Source: Empedobacter sp036647415
GTDB lineage: Bacteria > Bacteroidota > Bacteroidia > Flavobacteriales > Weeksellaceae
DNA length: 64,000 nucleotides
Assembly (NCBI RefSeq): GCF_036647415.1
Contig: NZ_JAVXKG010000003.1
Location: forward strand, 1-64,000
Direction: 5' to 3'
Part shown: one piece after another, positions 53,277 to 61,835 of the stretch
Layout: each line of letters opens with the position of its first letter
How positions within the stretch are numbered: the first letter of the stretch is position 1
The notes under the pieces: model-generated
Seen by the model: the letters and a program-made list of their open reading frames with translations, nothing else
What the model was told of the DNA's origin: nothing
Databases searched by the model: none
Position numbers and translations under genes: made by a program

Positions 53277-53680
53277 TAGTATCTTCTATCAGTACATATT
53301 TTTATAACATTAAAAGAATAAGAACTGGTTGAATCGAACTTACTTGCTTTATTAATTTTAAAAACAAATTGTTCTCTGTTATATCCAAGCGTTTTAAAAT
53401 GATTTAAAATAGCTTCAAGTCTATTATAAATATACTTTGGTTTTTCTTTTGAGTTATAGAATATATATATCATTATCAAATAATCTGATTTATCTTTATA
53501 TAAATTTAATCTTTCAATAATTCCATCAAGTAAAATGGAATTATCATTACTTAAATCCACTTCATTTTTTAAAAATAAAATATTGTTAGGTATTTGATAT
53601 TTGAAAATTATTGAATCATTTTGGGCGGATACATATTGAAACATAAATAAGTATATTATTAATACTATTAGTTTTTTCAT
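53276..53680 (-). CDS. Immunity-like exported protein B
   Basis: 134 residues. Signal peptide (1-19, ending YVSAQ) with a normal cleavage site, so periplasmic rather than lipidated. 'EVDLSNDNSILLDGIIERL' followed by 'YNRLEAILNHFKTLGYNREQFVF' vaguely recalls the OmpA-type peptidoglycan-binding fold (strand, helix, then helix plus 'G' turn) but the NxxLxxxR core is not convincing. Lies directly after the frameshifted small lipoprotein. Role inferred from context only. Confidence 0.55.
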   Translation of the reverse strand: MKKLIVLIIYLFMFQYVSAQNDSIIFKYQIPNNILFLKNEVDLSNDNSILLDGIIERLNLYKDKSDYLIMIYIFYNSKEKPKYIYNRLEAILNHFKTLGYNREQFVFKINKASKFDSTSSYSFNVIKICTDRRY

Positions 53681-53685
53681 TATTC

Positions 53686-53860
53686 TTATTTTTTATTGTT
53701 ATCAGTTGAGCCTACATTAGTATATATTATGGTTCTGGTATCACCTTTTTTTGTGCTAGTATCGATATCGTTTTTTATATGATAGCGGAACTTGATAATA
53801 ACTATTACAAGATGTGTAAAGAAAAAAAGTTAATAATATATATAACTTAAATAATTTCAT
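53686..53860 (-). pseudogene. Small lipoprotein gene with a one-base frameshift
   Basis: ATG at 53858-53860 starts MKLFKLYILLTFFLYTSCNS, a clear lipoprotein signal (Cys 18), but stops after 34 codons at 53756. Removing one base from the A6 run near 53771 restores a 57-residue protein ending GSTDNNKK at 53686. The start is 2 bp after the stop of a tip-like frame. It may be real decay or a homopolymer sequencing error. Confidence 0.6.
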
Positions 53861-53862
53861 AA

Positions 53863-54000
53863 TTATCTTTTTGAATATTTAAATCTTTCTTGTAAAATTA
53901 CACTTCCATTCATTATGGTTGGCACTTTTCCTATGGTTGGATAGTTTTAGTTAGTGTCTATAAATTTAGCGGTTCATCAAAAATATTAGTTGAAGAATTT
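53863..54000 (-). pseudogene. Decayed toxin-tip fragments (T2)
   Basis: After repeat R1 the frame continues 'LNRNSSTNIFDEPLNL' to a stop, then a second frame reads 'NYPTIGKVPTIMNGSVIL' and 'QERFKYSKR' to a stop 2 bp before the frameshifted lipoprotein. Broken by at least one nonsense or indel. Same place relative to the lipoprotein as T4 has to gene D. Confidence 0.45.
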
Positions 54001-54073
54001 CTATTTAAAAAGTTTGTATTACTCTCTCCTGAATAAGAAGTTTGTAATGTAGCAACACATCTGGAACGCTACC
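54001..54073 (-). repeat. Junction repeat R1
   Basis: 73 bp, most complete copy, 12 bp after the stop of gene A. In one frame it reads RCVATLQTSYSGESNTNFLN. A TAG in the same frame precedes the repeat in all copies, so the core sequence either is not translated or is read only after recombination. Confidence 0.85.
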
Positions 54074-54085
54074 ACCCTATTTGGA

Positions 54086-54490
54086 TTACTTTACACTATC
54101 TCTTCTGAAAATGTTTAACACTTTATCTTGACTAAATTTAGTCTTATCACAAAAATTTTCATAACTTATAGAAACAATAGAGTCTTTTTTATAAATATAC
54201 ATAATTGCTTCACCTTTCTTTTTTAAAACCGTATCTCCTTTTGAAATATATTGTGCGAATGGTTGCCAGCCCCTTGTGTCAGGATGAAAATATTCGGATT
54301 TATTTGTCTCTAGATTTCTCCCTTTTAATTTTAATGTACCTAAAGCAAAAGAAGACTTTTCTGTATTGTAATTCCTATCTACAATAATGTTAGATTGTTG
54401 ATTTAAAACTATTTTATGAAAGTCGTTACACTGTGATTCTCCACATCCATAATATATAGATAATGTAATTAATAATAATATTTTTCTCAT
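54086..54490 (-). CDS. Immunity-like lipoprotein A
   Basis: 134 residues. Lipoprotein signal (LLITLSIYYGCGES, Cys 16). The mature domain contains 'WQPFAQYISKGDTVLKKKGEA', homologous in pattern to gene C, and ends FRRDSVK. It follows the frameshifted tip T1 by 6 bp, which in turn follows the RHS core, i.e. the normal carrier-tip-immunity order. I infer it is the immunity gene of the original tip. Confidence 0.62.
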   Translation of the reverse strand: MRKILLLITLSIYYGCGESQCNDFHKIVLNQQSNIIVDRNYNTEKSSFALGTLKLKGRNLETNKSEYFHPDTRGWQPFAQYISKGDTVLKKKGEAIMYIYKKDSIVSISYENFCDKTKFSQDKVLNIFRRDSVK

Positions 54491-54496
54491 TTTTAT

Positions 54497-54749
54497 CTAT
54501 TTAAAAGGTCTCCAAACTACAGTATTAGATATTTGTTGACTTATTACTAATCCTGATTTACCAAGACCTATATTATTTGACATTGCTCCTCTTGGTTGTA
54601 TAATACCTTTATTAAGAAGTCCTACCATGTGAGTAACTGAATCGACCTAAAGTAACAGAAGCTGTCATTGAATTACCTGCAATCTCATTTATTATGTCTG
54701 TAGGAGAATTTTGAATTAATAATATAATAACTAATGATATATTTTTCAC
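54497..54749 (-). pseudogene. RHS C-terminal tip remnant (T1), frameshifted
   Basis: Frame one (54749 to 54612) reads 'IINEIAGNSMTASVTLG' then runs off; frame two (54643 to 54497) reads 'DSVTHMVGLLNKGIIQPRG' and 'SNTVVWRPFK' to a stop. Deleting one base at about 54644 joins them as ...SVTLGDSVTHMVG..., so this was one ORF. Toxin family not recognised. Confidence 0.55.
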
Positions 54750-54878
54750 TTAATCTAAATTAAAAAATCTACCAATAGCAGGGTCGTAGTTTCGTGCTCC
54801 GTAGTCGTACAGATTTAGGTTTAATTCGTCTTGTAACTCTTTACCATTGTATTTGTATTCATAACATATCTTATTATA
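54750..54878 (-). pseudogene. Truncated RHS repeat-associated core
   Basis: 42 codons ending in a stop: 'EYKYNGKELQDELNLNLYDY' and 'GARNYDPAIGRFFNLD' match the RHS core consensus (YNGKE..., YDYGARxYDPxxGRxxxxDP). In intact proteins the proline and about 60 more core residues follow; here a TAA comes directly after NLD, and the upstream thousands of bases of RHS repeats are missing. The fragment abuts the lspA terminator. Confidence 0.88.
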
Positions 54879-54889
54879 AATATAAAATA

Positions 54890-54919
54890 AATCCCGATAA
54901 TAAAATCATTATCGGGATT
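54890..54919 (-). terminator. Terminator of lspA
   Basis: Perfect 12-bp arms 54890-54901 and 54908-54919 (AATCCCGATAAT type), then T-rich on the minus strand. Confidence 0.9.
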
Positions 54920-54925
54920 ATCTTT

Positions 54926-55570
54926 TTAAAATCTTAATCTTACGCCGTCTTCACTTGTGAAAGCTTTTTTACGGAAAAGGAATAAACTAAGTCCTCCTAT
55001 AAAAATTGCAGAATCTGCAACATTAAATACCGGCTGAAAGAACTTATAATGTTGTCCGCCTATAATTGGTATCCAAGTTGGCCAATCGAACTCTACAATC
55101 GGAAAATAAAGCATGTCTACCACACATCCCGTGAACCAACCAGAATATCCTGCAAAGTTTGCTTGCGCTACTCCTTGATATCCTACCCAATCCTGAAACA
55201 TATTGTCATACGTTGTTCCTTTATCGAAAATTACACCGTAAAAAATTCCGTCAATTACATTACCTATTGCTCCTGCTAAAACCAGTGCAATTGGTATGAT
55301 GAAGAAATTATTTTTTAGCTTTTTTGACCAAGTATTGATATAATAAATAATCATTCCTATTAAAGCAATTCGTAGAATAGTTAAAATAATTTTACCTGTT
55401 TCTCCTCCGAAATGCATTCCATAAGCCATTCCTGGGTTTTCTACAAAAGCAATTTTAAACCAACCTAAAACGTCTACATCTTCGCCCAAAAAAAAGTTGG
55501 TTTTGACATAAAATTTTGAGATTTGGTCTATAATTAAAACCAAAACGGCAATGAGCGCTACTTTTTTCAA
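54926..55570 (-). CDS. lspA: Lipoprotein signal peptidase
   Basis: 214 residues; E. coli LspA has 164. Cleaves the signal of prolipoproteins in the inner membrane. Conserved 'VENPGMAYGM', 'AGAIGNVIDGI' with the second-helix Asp, and the catalytic aspartates in VVDMLYFP and FNVADSAIFIG. About 40-50 extra residues (FYGVIFDKGTTYDNMFQDW... to CVVD) lie between the GNxIDR-like motif and the first catalytic Asp, common in Bacteroidota LspA. Third gene of ileS-dksA-like-lspA. Confidence 0.95.
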   Translation of the reverse strand: MKKVALIAVLVLIIDQISKFYVKTNFFLGEDVDVLGWFKIAFVENPGMAYGMHFGGETGKIILTILRIALIGMIIYYINTWSKKLKNNFFIIPIALVLAGAIGNVIDGIFYGVIFDKGTTYDNMFQDWVGYQGVAQANFAGYSGWFTGCVVDMLYFPIVEFDWPTWIPIIGGQHYKFFQPVFNVADSAIFIGGLSLFLFRKKAFTSEDGVRLRF

Positions 55571-55582
55571 AAAATATTTTTT

Positions 55583-55969
55583 TTAACGTTGCATGTTCTT
55601 TGCTTCGATGCTTAATGTAGCATGCGGAACCAATTTCAAGCGTTCTTTATTAATCAATTTTCCTGTTACACGGCAAATTCCGTATGTTTTGTTTTCGATA
55701 CGAATTAATGCATTTTTCAGATCACGAATAAATTTATCTTGACGTGCTGCTAATTGTGCATTTTGCTCTTTAGACATTGTTTCAGAACCTTCTTCAAACG
55801 CTTTAAAAGTTGGTGACGTATCGTCTGTCCCATTATTACTGTCGTTTGTATATGCTTCTTTTAAAAGATCGTAATCTTTAATTGCTTGGTCTAATTTATT
55901 TTGAATTAAATTTTTAAATTCTTCTAATTCATTATCAGAATATCTTACTTTTTCATCTGTCGTTGCCAT
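55583..55969 (-). CDS. DksA/TraR-family protein with degenerate zinc finger
   Basis: 128 residues. N-terminal coiled coil (about 8-40 and 65-95) and C-terminal 'YGICRVTGKLINKERLKLVPHAT', the DksA finger position, in which only one of four cysteines remains (CRVT instead of CxxC). DksA-type proteins enter the RNA polymerase secondary channel and modulate ppGpp responses. Four bp after ileS and 12 bp before lspA. Confidence 0.88.
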   Translation of the reverse strand: MATTDEKVRYSDNELEEFKNLIQNKLDQAIKDYDLLKEAYTNDSNNGTDDTSPTFKAFEEGSETMSKEQNAQLAARQDKFIRDLKNALIRIENKTYGICRVTGKLINKERLKLVPHATLSIEAKNMQR

Positions 55970-55973
55970 ACGC

Positions 55974-58900
55974 TTACAATTTTGTTATCGCAATTTGCGT
56001 CACCAATCCATTAATATCAACCTCTGCCCCATCAACTACTTCATCTTGTAAAACAAGCTCTTCTGTTAATGTTTCTGAGCAAATGTAATCTTTGTTTTGA
56101 TTGACTGCATTTACGATTGATTCATCATTTTTTAAGTTAAGTTTTATTTTGTCGGTTACTTCTAGTCCTGTTTCTTTTCGTAGATTCTGAATTCTATTTA
56201 CCAATTCTCTCGCTACTCCTTCATTTATTAACTCTTCAGTTAACTGTAAATCAAGGGCTACCGTTAATATTGAATTAGAAGCTACCGTCCATCCTGGAAT
56301 GTCTTTTGTAGCGATTTCAAAATCTTCTAAATCTAAAGTTAATGATTTGTTGTCAATTAGCAAATCTATTTTGCCAGATTGCTCTAATTTAACAATTTCT
56401 TCATTCGTTAATAAAGCTGTAGTAGCCGAAATAGCTTTCATTTCTTTTCCGAATTTCGGGCCTAACGTCTTGAAATTAGGCTTTATAGACTTCACCAAAA
56501 GACTTGAAGCTTCTTCGTTTGTTAATAATTGTATTTCTTTTACATTAACTTCTTGTTTCAATAATTCTGATACAGCTTCTAAATTAGCTTTCATCGCATC
56601 ATTAAGTACCGGAATCATTACTTTTTGTAATGGTTGACGAACTTTATTATCACTTAATTTACGAAGCGATAAAATCATACTTGTCGCTGTTTGTGCTAAG
56701 TGTGTTTGTTCTTCTAATTCTGGTTTGATTAATGATTCGTCCACAAGTGGGAAATCTGCTAAATGCACAGATTCTGCTGAATTTTTACCTGTAGCAGCGT
56801 TCAAATCTTTGTACAAACGATCCATAAAGAATGGCGCAATTGGTGAACCTAAAATAGCAACAGTTTCTAAAACTGTGTACAATGTTTGGTAAGCTCCAAT
56901 TTTATCTTTCGAATAATCTCCTTTCCAGAAACGTCTTCTTGATAAACGTACGTGCCAGTTTGATAAATTATCAATCACAAATTCTTGTATCGCACGAGCT
57001 GCTTTCGTTGGTTCATAATCTGCCAAGAATGCATCAACTTTCTTTGTTAATGTATTCAATTCAGAAATAATCCATTGGTCTAATTCTGCTCTTTCACTTA
57101 CTGGAATTTCTTCTTCTGCAAATGTAAATTCATCCACATTCGCATATAATGAGAAGAATGAATAAGTGTTATATAATGTACCGAAGAATTTACGACGAAC
57201 TTCGTCTACTCCTGCAATATCAAATTTTAAGTTTTCCCATGGTTGTGCATTCGCTATCATGTACCAACGCGTAGCATCAGGTCCATAAGTTGCTAATGTT
57301 TCGAAAGGATCGACAGCATTTCCAAGACGTTTAGACATTTTTTGTCCATTTTTGTCTAATACCAATCCATTCGACATTACATTTTTGTATGCTTTTGAAT
57401 CAAAAACTAATGTTCCGATTGCATGCAAAGTATAGAACCAACCACGTGTTTGATCGACACCTTCTGCAATAAAATCTGCTGGATACATTTTTCCGCTATC
57501 GATTAAATCTTTATTCTCGAAAGGATAATGAACCTGCGCATAAGGCATTGCTCCAGAATCAAACCAAACATCAATTAAATCTGCTTCGCGTTTCATTGGT
57601 TTTCCAGATGCCGAAACTAACGTAATTTCATCAACAACATTTTTGTGTAAGTCAATCAAATCATAATTAGATTCTGTCATATTTCCAACTTCAAAATTTT
57701 GGAAAGGATTTACTTTTTGAACTCCAGCAGCAATTGATTTTTCAATTTCAGTAACTAATTCTTCAACAGAACCAATTACAGTTACTTCGTCACCATCTTC
57801 TGTTCTCCAAATAGGTAATGGAATTCCCCAATAACGAGAACGAGATAAATTCCAATCATTTGCGTTTTCTAACCAATTTCCGAAACGTCCTTCACCTGTT
57901 GCTTTAGGTTTCCAGTTAATTTCTTTGTTCAACTCAACCATTCTGTCTTTTACATCAGTCACTTTGATGAACCAAGAATCTAATGGATAATATAAAATTG
58001 GTTTGTCTGTTCTCCAACAATGTGGATAACTGTGTTTATATTTCTCTACTTTGAAGGCTTTATTTTCCTCTTTCAATAAAATCGCGATTTCTACATCAAC
58101 CGATTTTTCTGGAGCTGTACCATCATCGTAGTATTCATTTTTCACATATTTTCCTCCGTAACCTTCTGGCAATTCTGCTACGAAACGGCCTTGTAAATCT
58201 ACTAATGGTACTGTATTTCCGTTTGCATCTAATACCAACATTGGAGGAACACCAGCGTCTTTTGCTACACGTGCATCATCCGCACCAAATGTAGGCGCAG
58301 TGTGTACGATTCCTGTACCATCTTCTGTTGTTACGAAATCTCCAGGAATAACTTGGAATGCATTTTCTGCATTTTCGTAAGGCAATGCCCAAGGTAATAA
58401 TTGTTCGTAACGAGTTCCTACTAAATCTGCACCTTTGTATTCTCCTACTATTTTGTACGGAATTGTTTTATTTCCTGCTGCATAAACTGTGAAATCCTCT
58501 TCTGTTTCTGCAAAGAAAAATGGTTTTCCAAATTGTTTTGATACCAATGGTTTTCCAAGAATAACACGAATTGGTTCAAATGTATATTGATTAAAAGTTT
58601 CTACAACAACATAATCTATTTTTGGACCAACTGTTAACGCAGTATTAGATGGCAAAGTCCAAGGCGTAGTTGTCCAAGCTAAGAAATAAACATCTCCATC
58701 AAAATCATTGAATAAATCTGTCGAATCTTTCTTCACCTTAAATTGTGCAACAATCGTTGTATCAGTTACATCTTGATATGTTCCTGGCTGATTTAACTCA
58801 TGCGAAGACAAACCTGTACCCGCTTTTGGCGAATATGGCTGAATTGTATAGCCTTTGTACAACAAATTCTTATCATAAATTTGTTTCAACAACCACCAAA

Positions 58901-59384
58901 CAGATTCCATATATTTTGGTTTATACGTGATGTATGGATCCTCCATATCCACCCAATAACCCATTTTTTCTGTCAAATCATTCCACAAATCTGTGTAACG
59001 CATTACAGTACGCTTACACGCTTCGTTATATTCTTCAACCGAAATTTTTGTTCCGATATCTTCTTTTGTAATTCCTAATTCTTTCTCAGTTCCCAATTCT
59101 ACTGGTAAACCGTGCGTATCCCAACCCGCTTTACGTAAAACTTGTTTACCTTTTAGGGTTTGGAAACGACAAAATATATCTTTTATCGAACGTGCCAAAA
59201 CATGGTGAATTCCAGGTTTTCCGTTTGCAGAAGGTGGTCCTTCATAAAAAACGTACGACTCTTTTCCCTCACGAGACGTGATACTTTTCTCGAAAACATT
59301 ATTTTGTTTCCAATCTTCTAATGTTTCCTTTGAAACTTGTACCAAGTCCAAATGCTTATATTCTTTAAACTTTTTTGCCATCAA
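55974..59384 (-). CDS. ileS: Isoleucyl-tRNA synthetase
   Basis: 1136 residues, the long Bacteroidota/eukaryote-like type. Class I signatures: HIGH-equivalent GKPGIHHVLARSIKDIF (about 52-68), KMSKRLGN (about 660-667), 'FEGPPSANGKPG' and 'AWTTTPWTLPSN' of the CP1 editing domain with 'DYGTGIVH'-like TEDGTGIVHTAPTFG. First gene of ileS-dksA-like-lspA. Two adjacent ATGs (59384, 59381) are possible starts. Confidence 0.97.
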   Translation of the reverse strand: MMAKKFKEYKHLDLVQVSKETLEDWKQNNVFEKSITSREGKESYVFYEGPPSANGKPGIHHVLARSIKDIFCRFQTLKGKQVLRKAGWDTHGLPVELGTEKELGITKEDIGTKISVEEYNEACKRTVMRYTDLWNDLTEKMGYWVDMEDPYITYKPKYMESVWWLLKQIYDKNLLYKGYTIQPYSPKAGTGLSSHELNQPGTYQDVTDTTIVAQFKVKKDSTDLFNDFDGDVYFLAWTTTPWTLPSNTALTVGPKIDYVVVETFNQYTFEPIRVILGKPLVSKQFGKPFFFAETEEDFTVYAAGNKTIPYKIVGEYKGADLVGTRYEQLLPWALPYENAENAFQVIPGDFVTTEDGTGIVHTAPTFGADDARVAKDAGVPPMLVLDANGNTVPLVDLQGRFVAELPEGYGGKYVKNEYYDDGTAPEKSVDVEIAILLKEENKAFKVEKYKHSYPHCWRTDKPILYYPLDSWFIKVTDVKDRMVELNKEINWKPKATGEGRFGNWLENANDWNLSRSRYWGIPLPIWRTEDGDEVTVIGSVEELVTEIEKSIAAGVQKVNPFQNFEVGNMTESNYDLIDLHKNVVDEITLVSASGKPMKREADLIDVWFDSGAMPYAQVHYPFENKDLIDSGKMYPADFIAEGVDQTRGWFYTLHAIGTLVFDSKAYKNVMSNGLVLDKNGQKMSKRLGNAVDPFETLATYGPDATRWYMIANAQPWENLKFDIAGVDEVRRKFFGTLYNTYSFFSLYANVDEFTFAEEEIPVSERAELDQWIISELNTLTKKVDAFLADYEPTKAARAIQEFVIDNLSNWHVRLSRRRFWKGDYSKDKIGAYQTLYTVLETVAILGSPIAPFFMDRLYKDLNAATGKNSAESVHLADFPLVDESLIKPELEEQTHLAQTATSMILSLRKLSDNKVRQPLQKVMIPVLNDAMKANLEAVSELLKQEVNVKEIQLLTNEEASSLLVKSIKPNFKTLGPKFGKEMKAISATTALLTNEEIVKLEQSGKIDLLIDNKSLTLDLEDFEIATKDIPGWTVASNSILTVALDLQLTEELINEGVARELVNRIQNLRKETGLEVTDKIKLNLKNDESIVNAVNQNKDYICSETLTEELVLQDEVVDGAEVDINGLVTQIAITKL

Positions 59385-59581
59385 ATTCTTTCTTTAAATC
59401 TTCTAAATCAAGGAGTGCGAATATACGGAAAATTTAGATATTTTTATAGTGATAGAAACGAAAATCATATTAATAATTGCTTAAATTTATCCCAATCTTA
59501 AATTAATTAATTTTTGCATTAATTTTTTAATTTTTGGGAAGATAAAAAACTGATTACAAATCATTTTTAAATAAATATTAA

Positions 59582-61204
59582 ATGAAAAAAATCTTAAAAT
59601 ACTATTCAATTTTAGCCAGCATTTTGCTTTTTGCAAGCTGTTCTAAAAACGATGATTATACTATTCTAATTCCGACAGATGCAGATTTTGTTGCCTTAAT
59701 CAATCCAAAATCAATTGCGGAAAAAGGAAATTTTCAGAAATTAGATCAATACAAAATTTATCAATTAGCAGAAAATGAAATCAAGAATCAAGATCCTGCA
59801 ATGAATGAATTATTAAAAACAATAAAAGATAATCCGACTTCTGCGGGAATCGATATTATCAGCCCTATTTATGTTTTTGGACAAAAAATAGAAGGTAAAA
59901 ACATGGTTGCTTTGATCACAAATATGAAAGATAAAGATCAATTCGAAGAAAATTTAACAACGATTTATAAAGGGCTTTACAAAAAAGAAATTTCACTTGA
60001 AACAAACAATGGTTTTACAACAATTACAGGTTTCAATAAACCTTTTATGGCTTGGAATAAATCACAATTTCTAATCATTGCATCAGAATTTGGCGTTGGC
60101 GAAAAATCAATCAAAGATTATTTTATCAAAATTATTAATGATAAACATTCGCTTGCAAAGGAAAATAATAGTTTTGCAGATTTTGTGAAAAATTCTCAAG
60201 ATATTAATGTTTGGTACACAGGAAATTTCCTGAAAAATTTCTCTAAGAAAGAAGAAAATTCTAAGAAAAATCTTGATTTTACGAAAAGCTCTTGGGTTAA
60301 TTTGATTTCTTTTACGTCTGATGGAATAAATTTCACACAAAAATTTCATCCAGATGCGATTACAAAAGTAGAATTACAGAAACGTCCGATGTGGAAATCG
60401 AATATTAACACCGATTTTTTCAAATATTTTCCTGCACAAAGTTATATGAATGTTGCACTTGGAATTTATCCATCAAATTCGCGTTATATTTTCGAAAATC
60501 AGAATTTTGTCACAACTTTTCTTGAACAATATGACATCGATTTAGCTAAATTAGAACAAAGTTTTGAAGGCGAAGCTTTGTTTAGTGTTTATGATTTTGA
60601 ACTTGGAAAAGCATTCAACCCAACCGATTTTTTTGGCAAAAAAGAGAATTTTGTAAAACAAGTGGTTTATCCACAATTTGTTTTGGGAGGAAAAATGAAA
60701 AATGATGTCTTTTTTAATGAATTTATCCAATCTCATCAAGAAAAAATCAAGAAAATTGGACAATATTATATGTTGCCAATTTCATCAAATATGACGATTT
60801 ATTTGACGTATAAAAACAATTTGATGTACGTTACAAATAATCAAGCGCAGATGAATCAGTTTCTGAATAATGTTATAAACTCATCAAACTTTGTTACTTC
60901 AGAATACGCTACAAGCGCGTCGAATTCTATGTTTGGATTTGTAAATTTGAATTTTGAAAATTATCCAAAAGAAGTTCAAAATTATATTTATCAGCAAATT
61001 CCGTTTGGAAATACTACTGAAATGCAAAACATTTTATCTCATTTAGATCACATCGATTATCGCGTTTCGGATGAATACACAAAAACAGGAAAAATACACA
61101 TGAAAAAGTCGGATAAAAATAGTTTAGAAGTTATTTTATTACTTTTAGATGAAGCATATTCATTATTTTTCAATCAAGCACAACAACAGCAAAATGGAAA
61201 TTAA
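59582..61204 (+). CDS. DUF4836-family lipoprotein
   Basis: 540 residues. Lipoprotein signal (ILASILLFASCSKNDD, Cys 20). The region 'YTILIPTDADFVALINPKSIAEKG' at the start of the mature protein and 'GIDIISPIYVFG' are the DUF4836 pattern; members are periplasmic or surface lipoproteins of unknown role. The C-terminal Gln-rich end (NQAQQQQNGN) overlaps the ABC ATPase start by 11 bp, so the three genes 59582-63030 form one translation-coupled unit. Confidence 0.82.
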   Translation: MKKILKYYSILASILLFASCSKNDDYTILIPTDADFVALINPKSIAEKGNFQKLDQYKIYQLAENEIKNQDPAMNELLKTIKDNPTSAGIDIISPIYVFGQKIEGKNMVALITNMKDKDQFEENLTTIYKGLYKKEISLETNNGFTTITGFNKPFMAWNKSQFLIIASEFGVGEKSIKDYFIKIINDKHSLAKENNSFADFVKNSQDINVWYTGNFLKNFSKKEENSKKNLDFTKSSWVNLISFTSDGINFTQKFHPDAITKVELQKRPMWKSNINTDFFKYFPAQSYMNVALGIYPSNSRYIFENQNFVTTFLEQYDIDLAKLEQSFEGEALFSVYDFELGKAFNPTDFFGKKENFVKQVVYPQFVLGGKMKNDVFFNEFIQSHQEKIKKIGQYYMLPISSNMTIYLTYKNNLMYVTNNQAQMNQFLNNVINSSNFVTSEYATSASNSMFGFVNLNFENYPKEVQNYIYQQIPFGNTTEMQNILSHLDHIDYRVSDEYTKTGKIHMKKSDKNSLEVILLLLDEAYSLFFNQAQQQQNGN

Positions 61205-61835
61205 AATAAATCAAATTGTTCCTCATCCTTTAAAAGAATTTGGATTTGAACAATCTGAAATTTGGAAAAACAATTCTACATTCACAAGTGGAAATATTTA
61301 TCAAATCGTTGCGCATTCTGGCGTTGGGAAATCGACATTGATTAATATTTTATATGGCGATAGACAAGATTATGATGGCGAAATTTTATTTGATAATCAA
61401 AATATAAAAAATTATAATTTGACTGATTGGACGAAAATTCGGCGCGAAAAATTAGCGTATGTTTTTCAAGGTTTACATCTTTTTGAAGAATTAACGTTGA
61501 TGGAAAATATTCAGCTAAAAAATGTTTTGACCAATCATCAATCCGAAAATCAAATTATAGAATGGATAGAAAAAGTTGGTTTGAAAAGTCATTTACAACA
61601 AAAAGCTATTCATCTTTCTTATGGTCAACGCCAGCGAATTGCTGTGATTAGAGCACTTTGTCAACCTTTTGATTTTTTACTTCTGGACGAACCTTTTAGT
61701 CATTTGGACGATGTCAATCAACAACTTTTGATTGATTTGGTAACCGAAGAAGCTGCGAAAAATAATGCTGGAATTATATTTACCAGTTTACACGAAATTC
61801 ACGATAAACGCCTTACAAATGTCATTCAACTCTAA
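61194..61835 (+). CDS. ABC transporter ATP-binding protein
   Basis: 213 residues from the ATG 61194 (MEIKINQIVPH); the ORF extends 15 codons upstream inside the lipoprotein gene, which I reject. Walker A AHSGVGKSTL, Q-loop YVFQGLHLFEELT, signature LSYGQRQRIAVIRAL, Walker B FDFLLLDEPFSHLD, H-loop LHEIHDKR. Closest in style to LolD/MacB-type ATPases. Overlaps both neighbours (11 and 17 bp). Confidence 0.93.
   Translation: MEIKINQIVPHPLKEFGFEQSEIWKNNSTFTSGNIYQIVAHSGVGKSTLINILYGDRQDYDGEILFDNQNIKNYNLTDWTKIRREKLAYVFQGLHLFEELTLMENIQLKNVLTNHQSENQIIEWIEKVGLKSHLQQKAIHLSYGQRQRIAVIRALCQPFDFLLLDEPFSHLDDVNQQLLIDLVTEEAAKNNAGIIFTSLHEIHDKRLTNVIQL

Noticed and set aside
51960..54889. CRISPR array as explanation of the repeats
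   Set aside because: The repeats are about 57-73 bp, spaced by 0.4-0.8 kb of genes, and vary; no short regular spacers and no cas genes.
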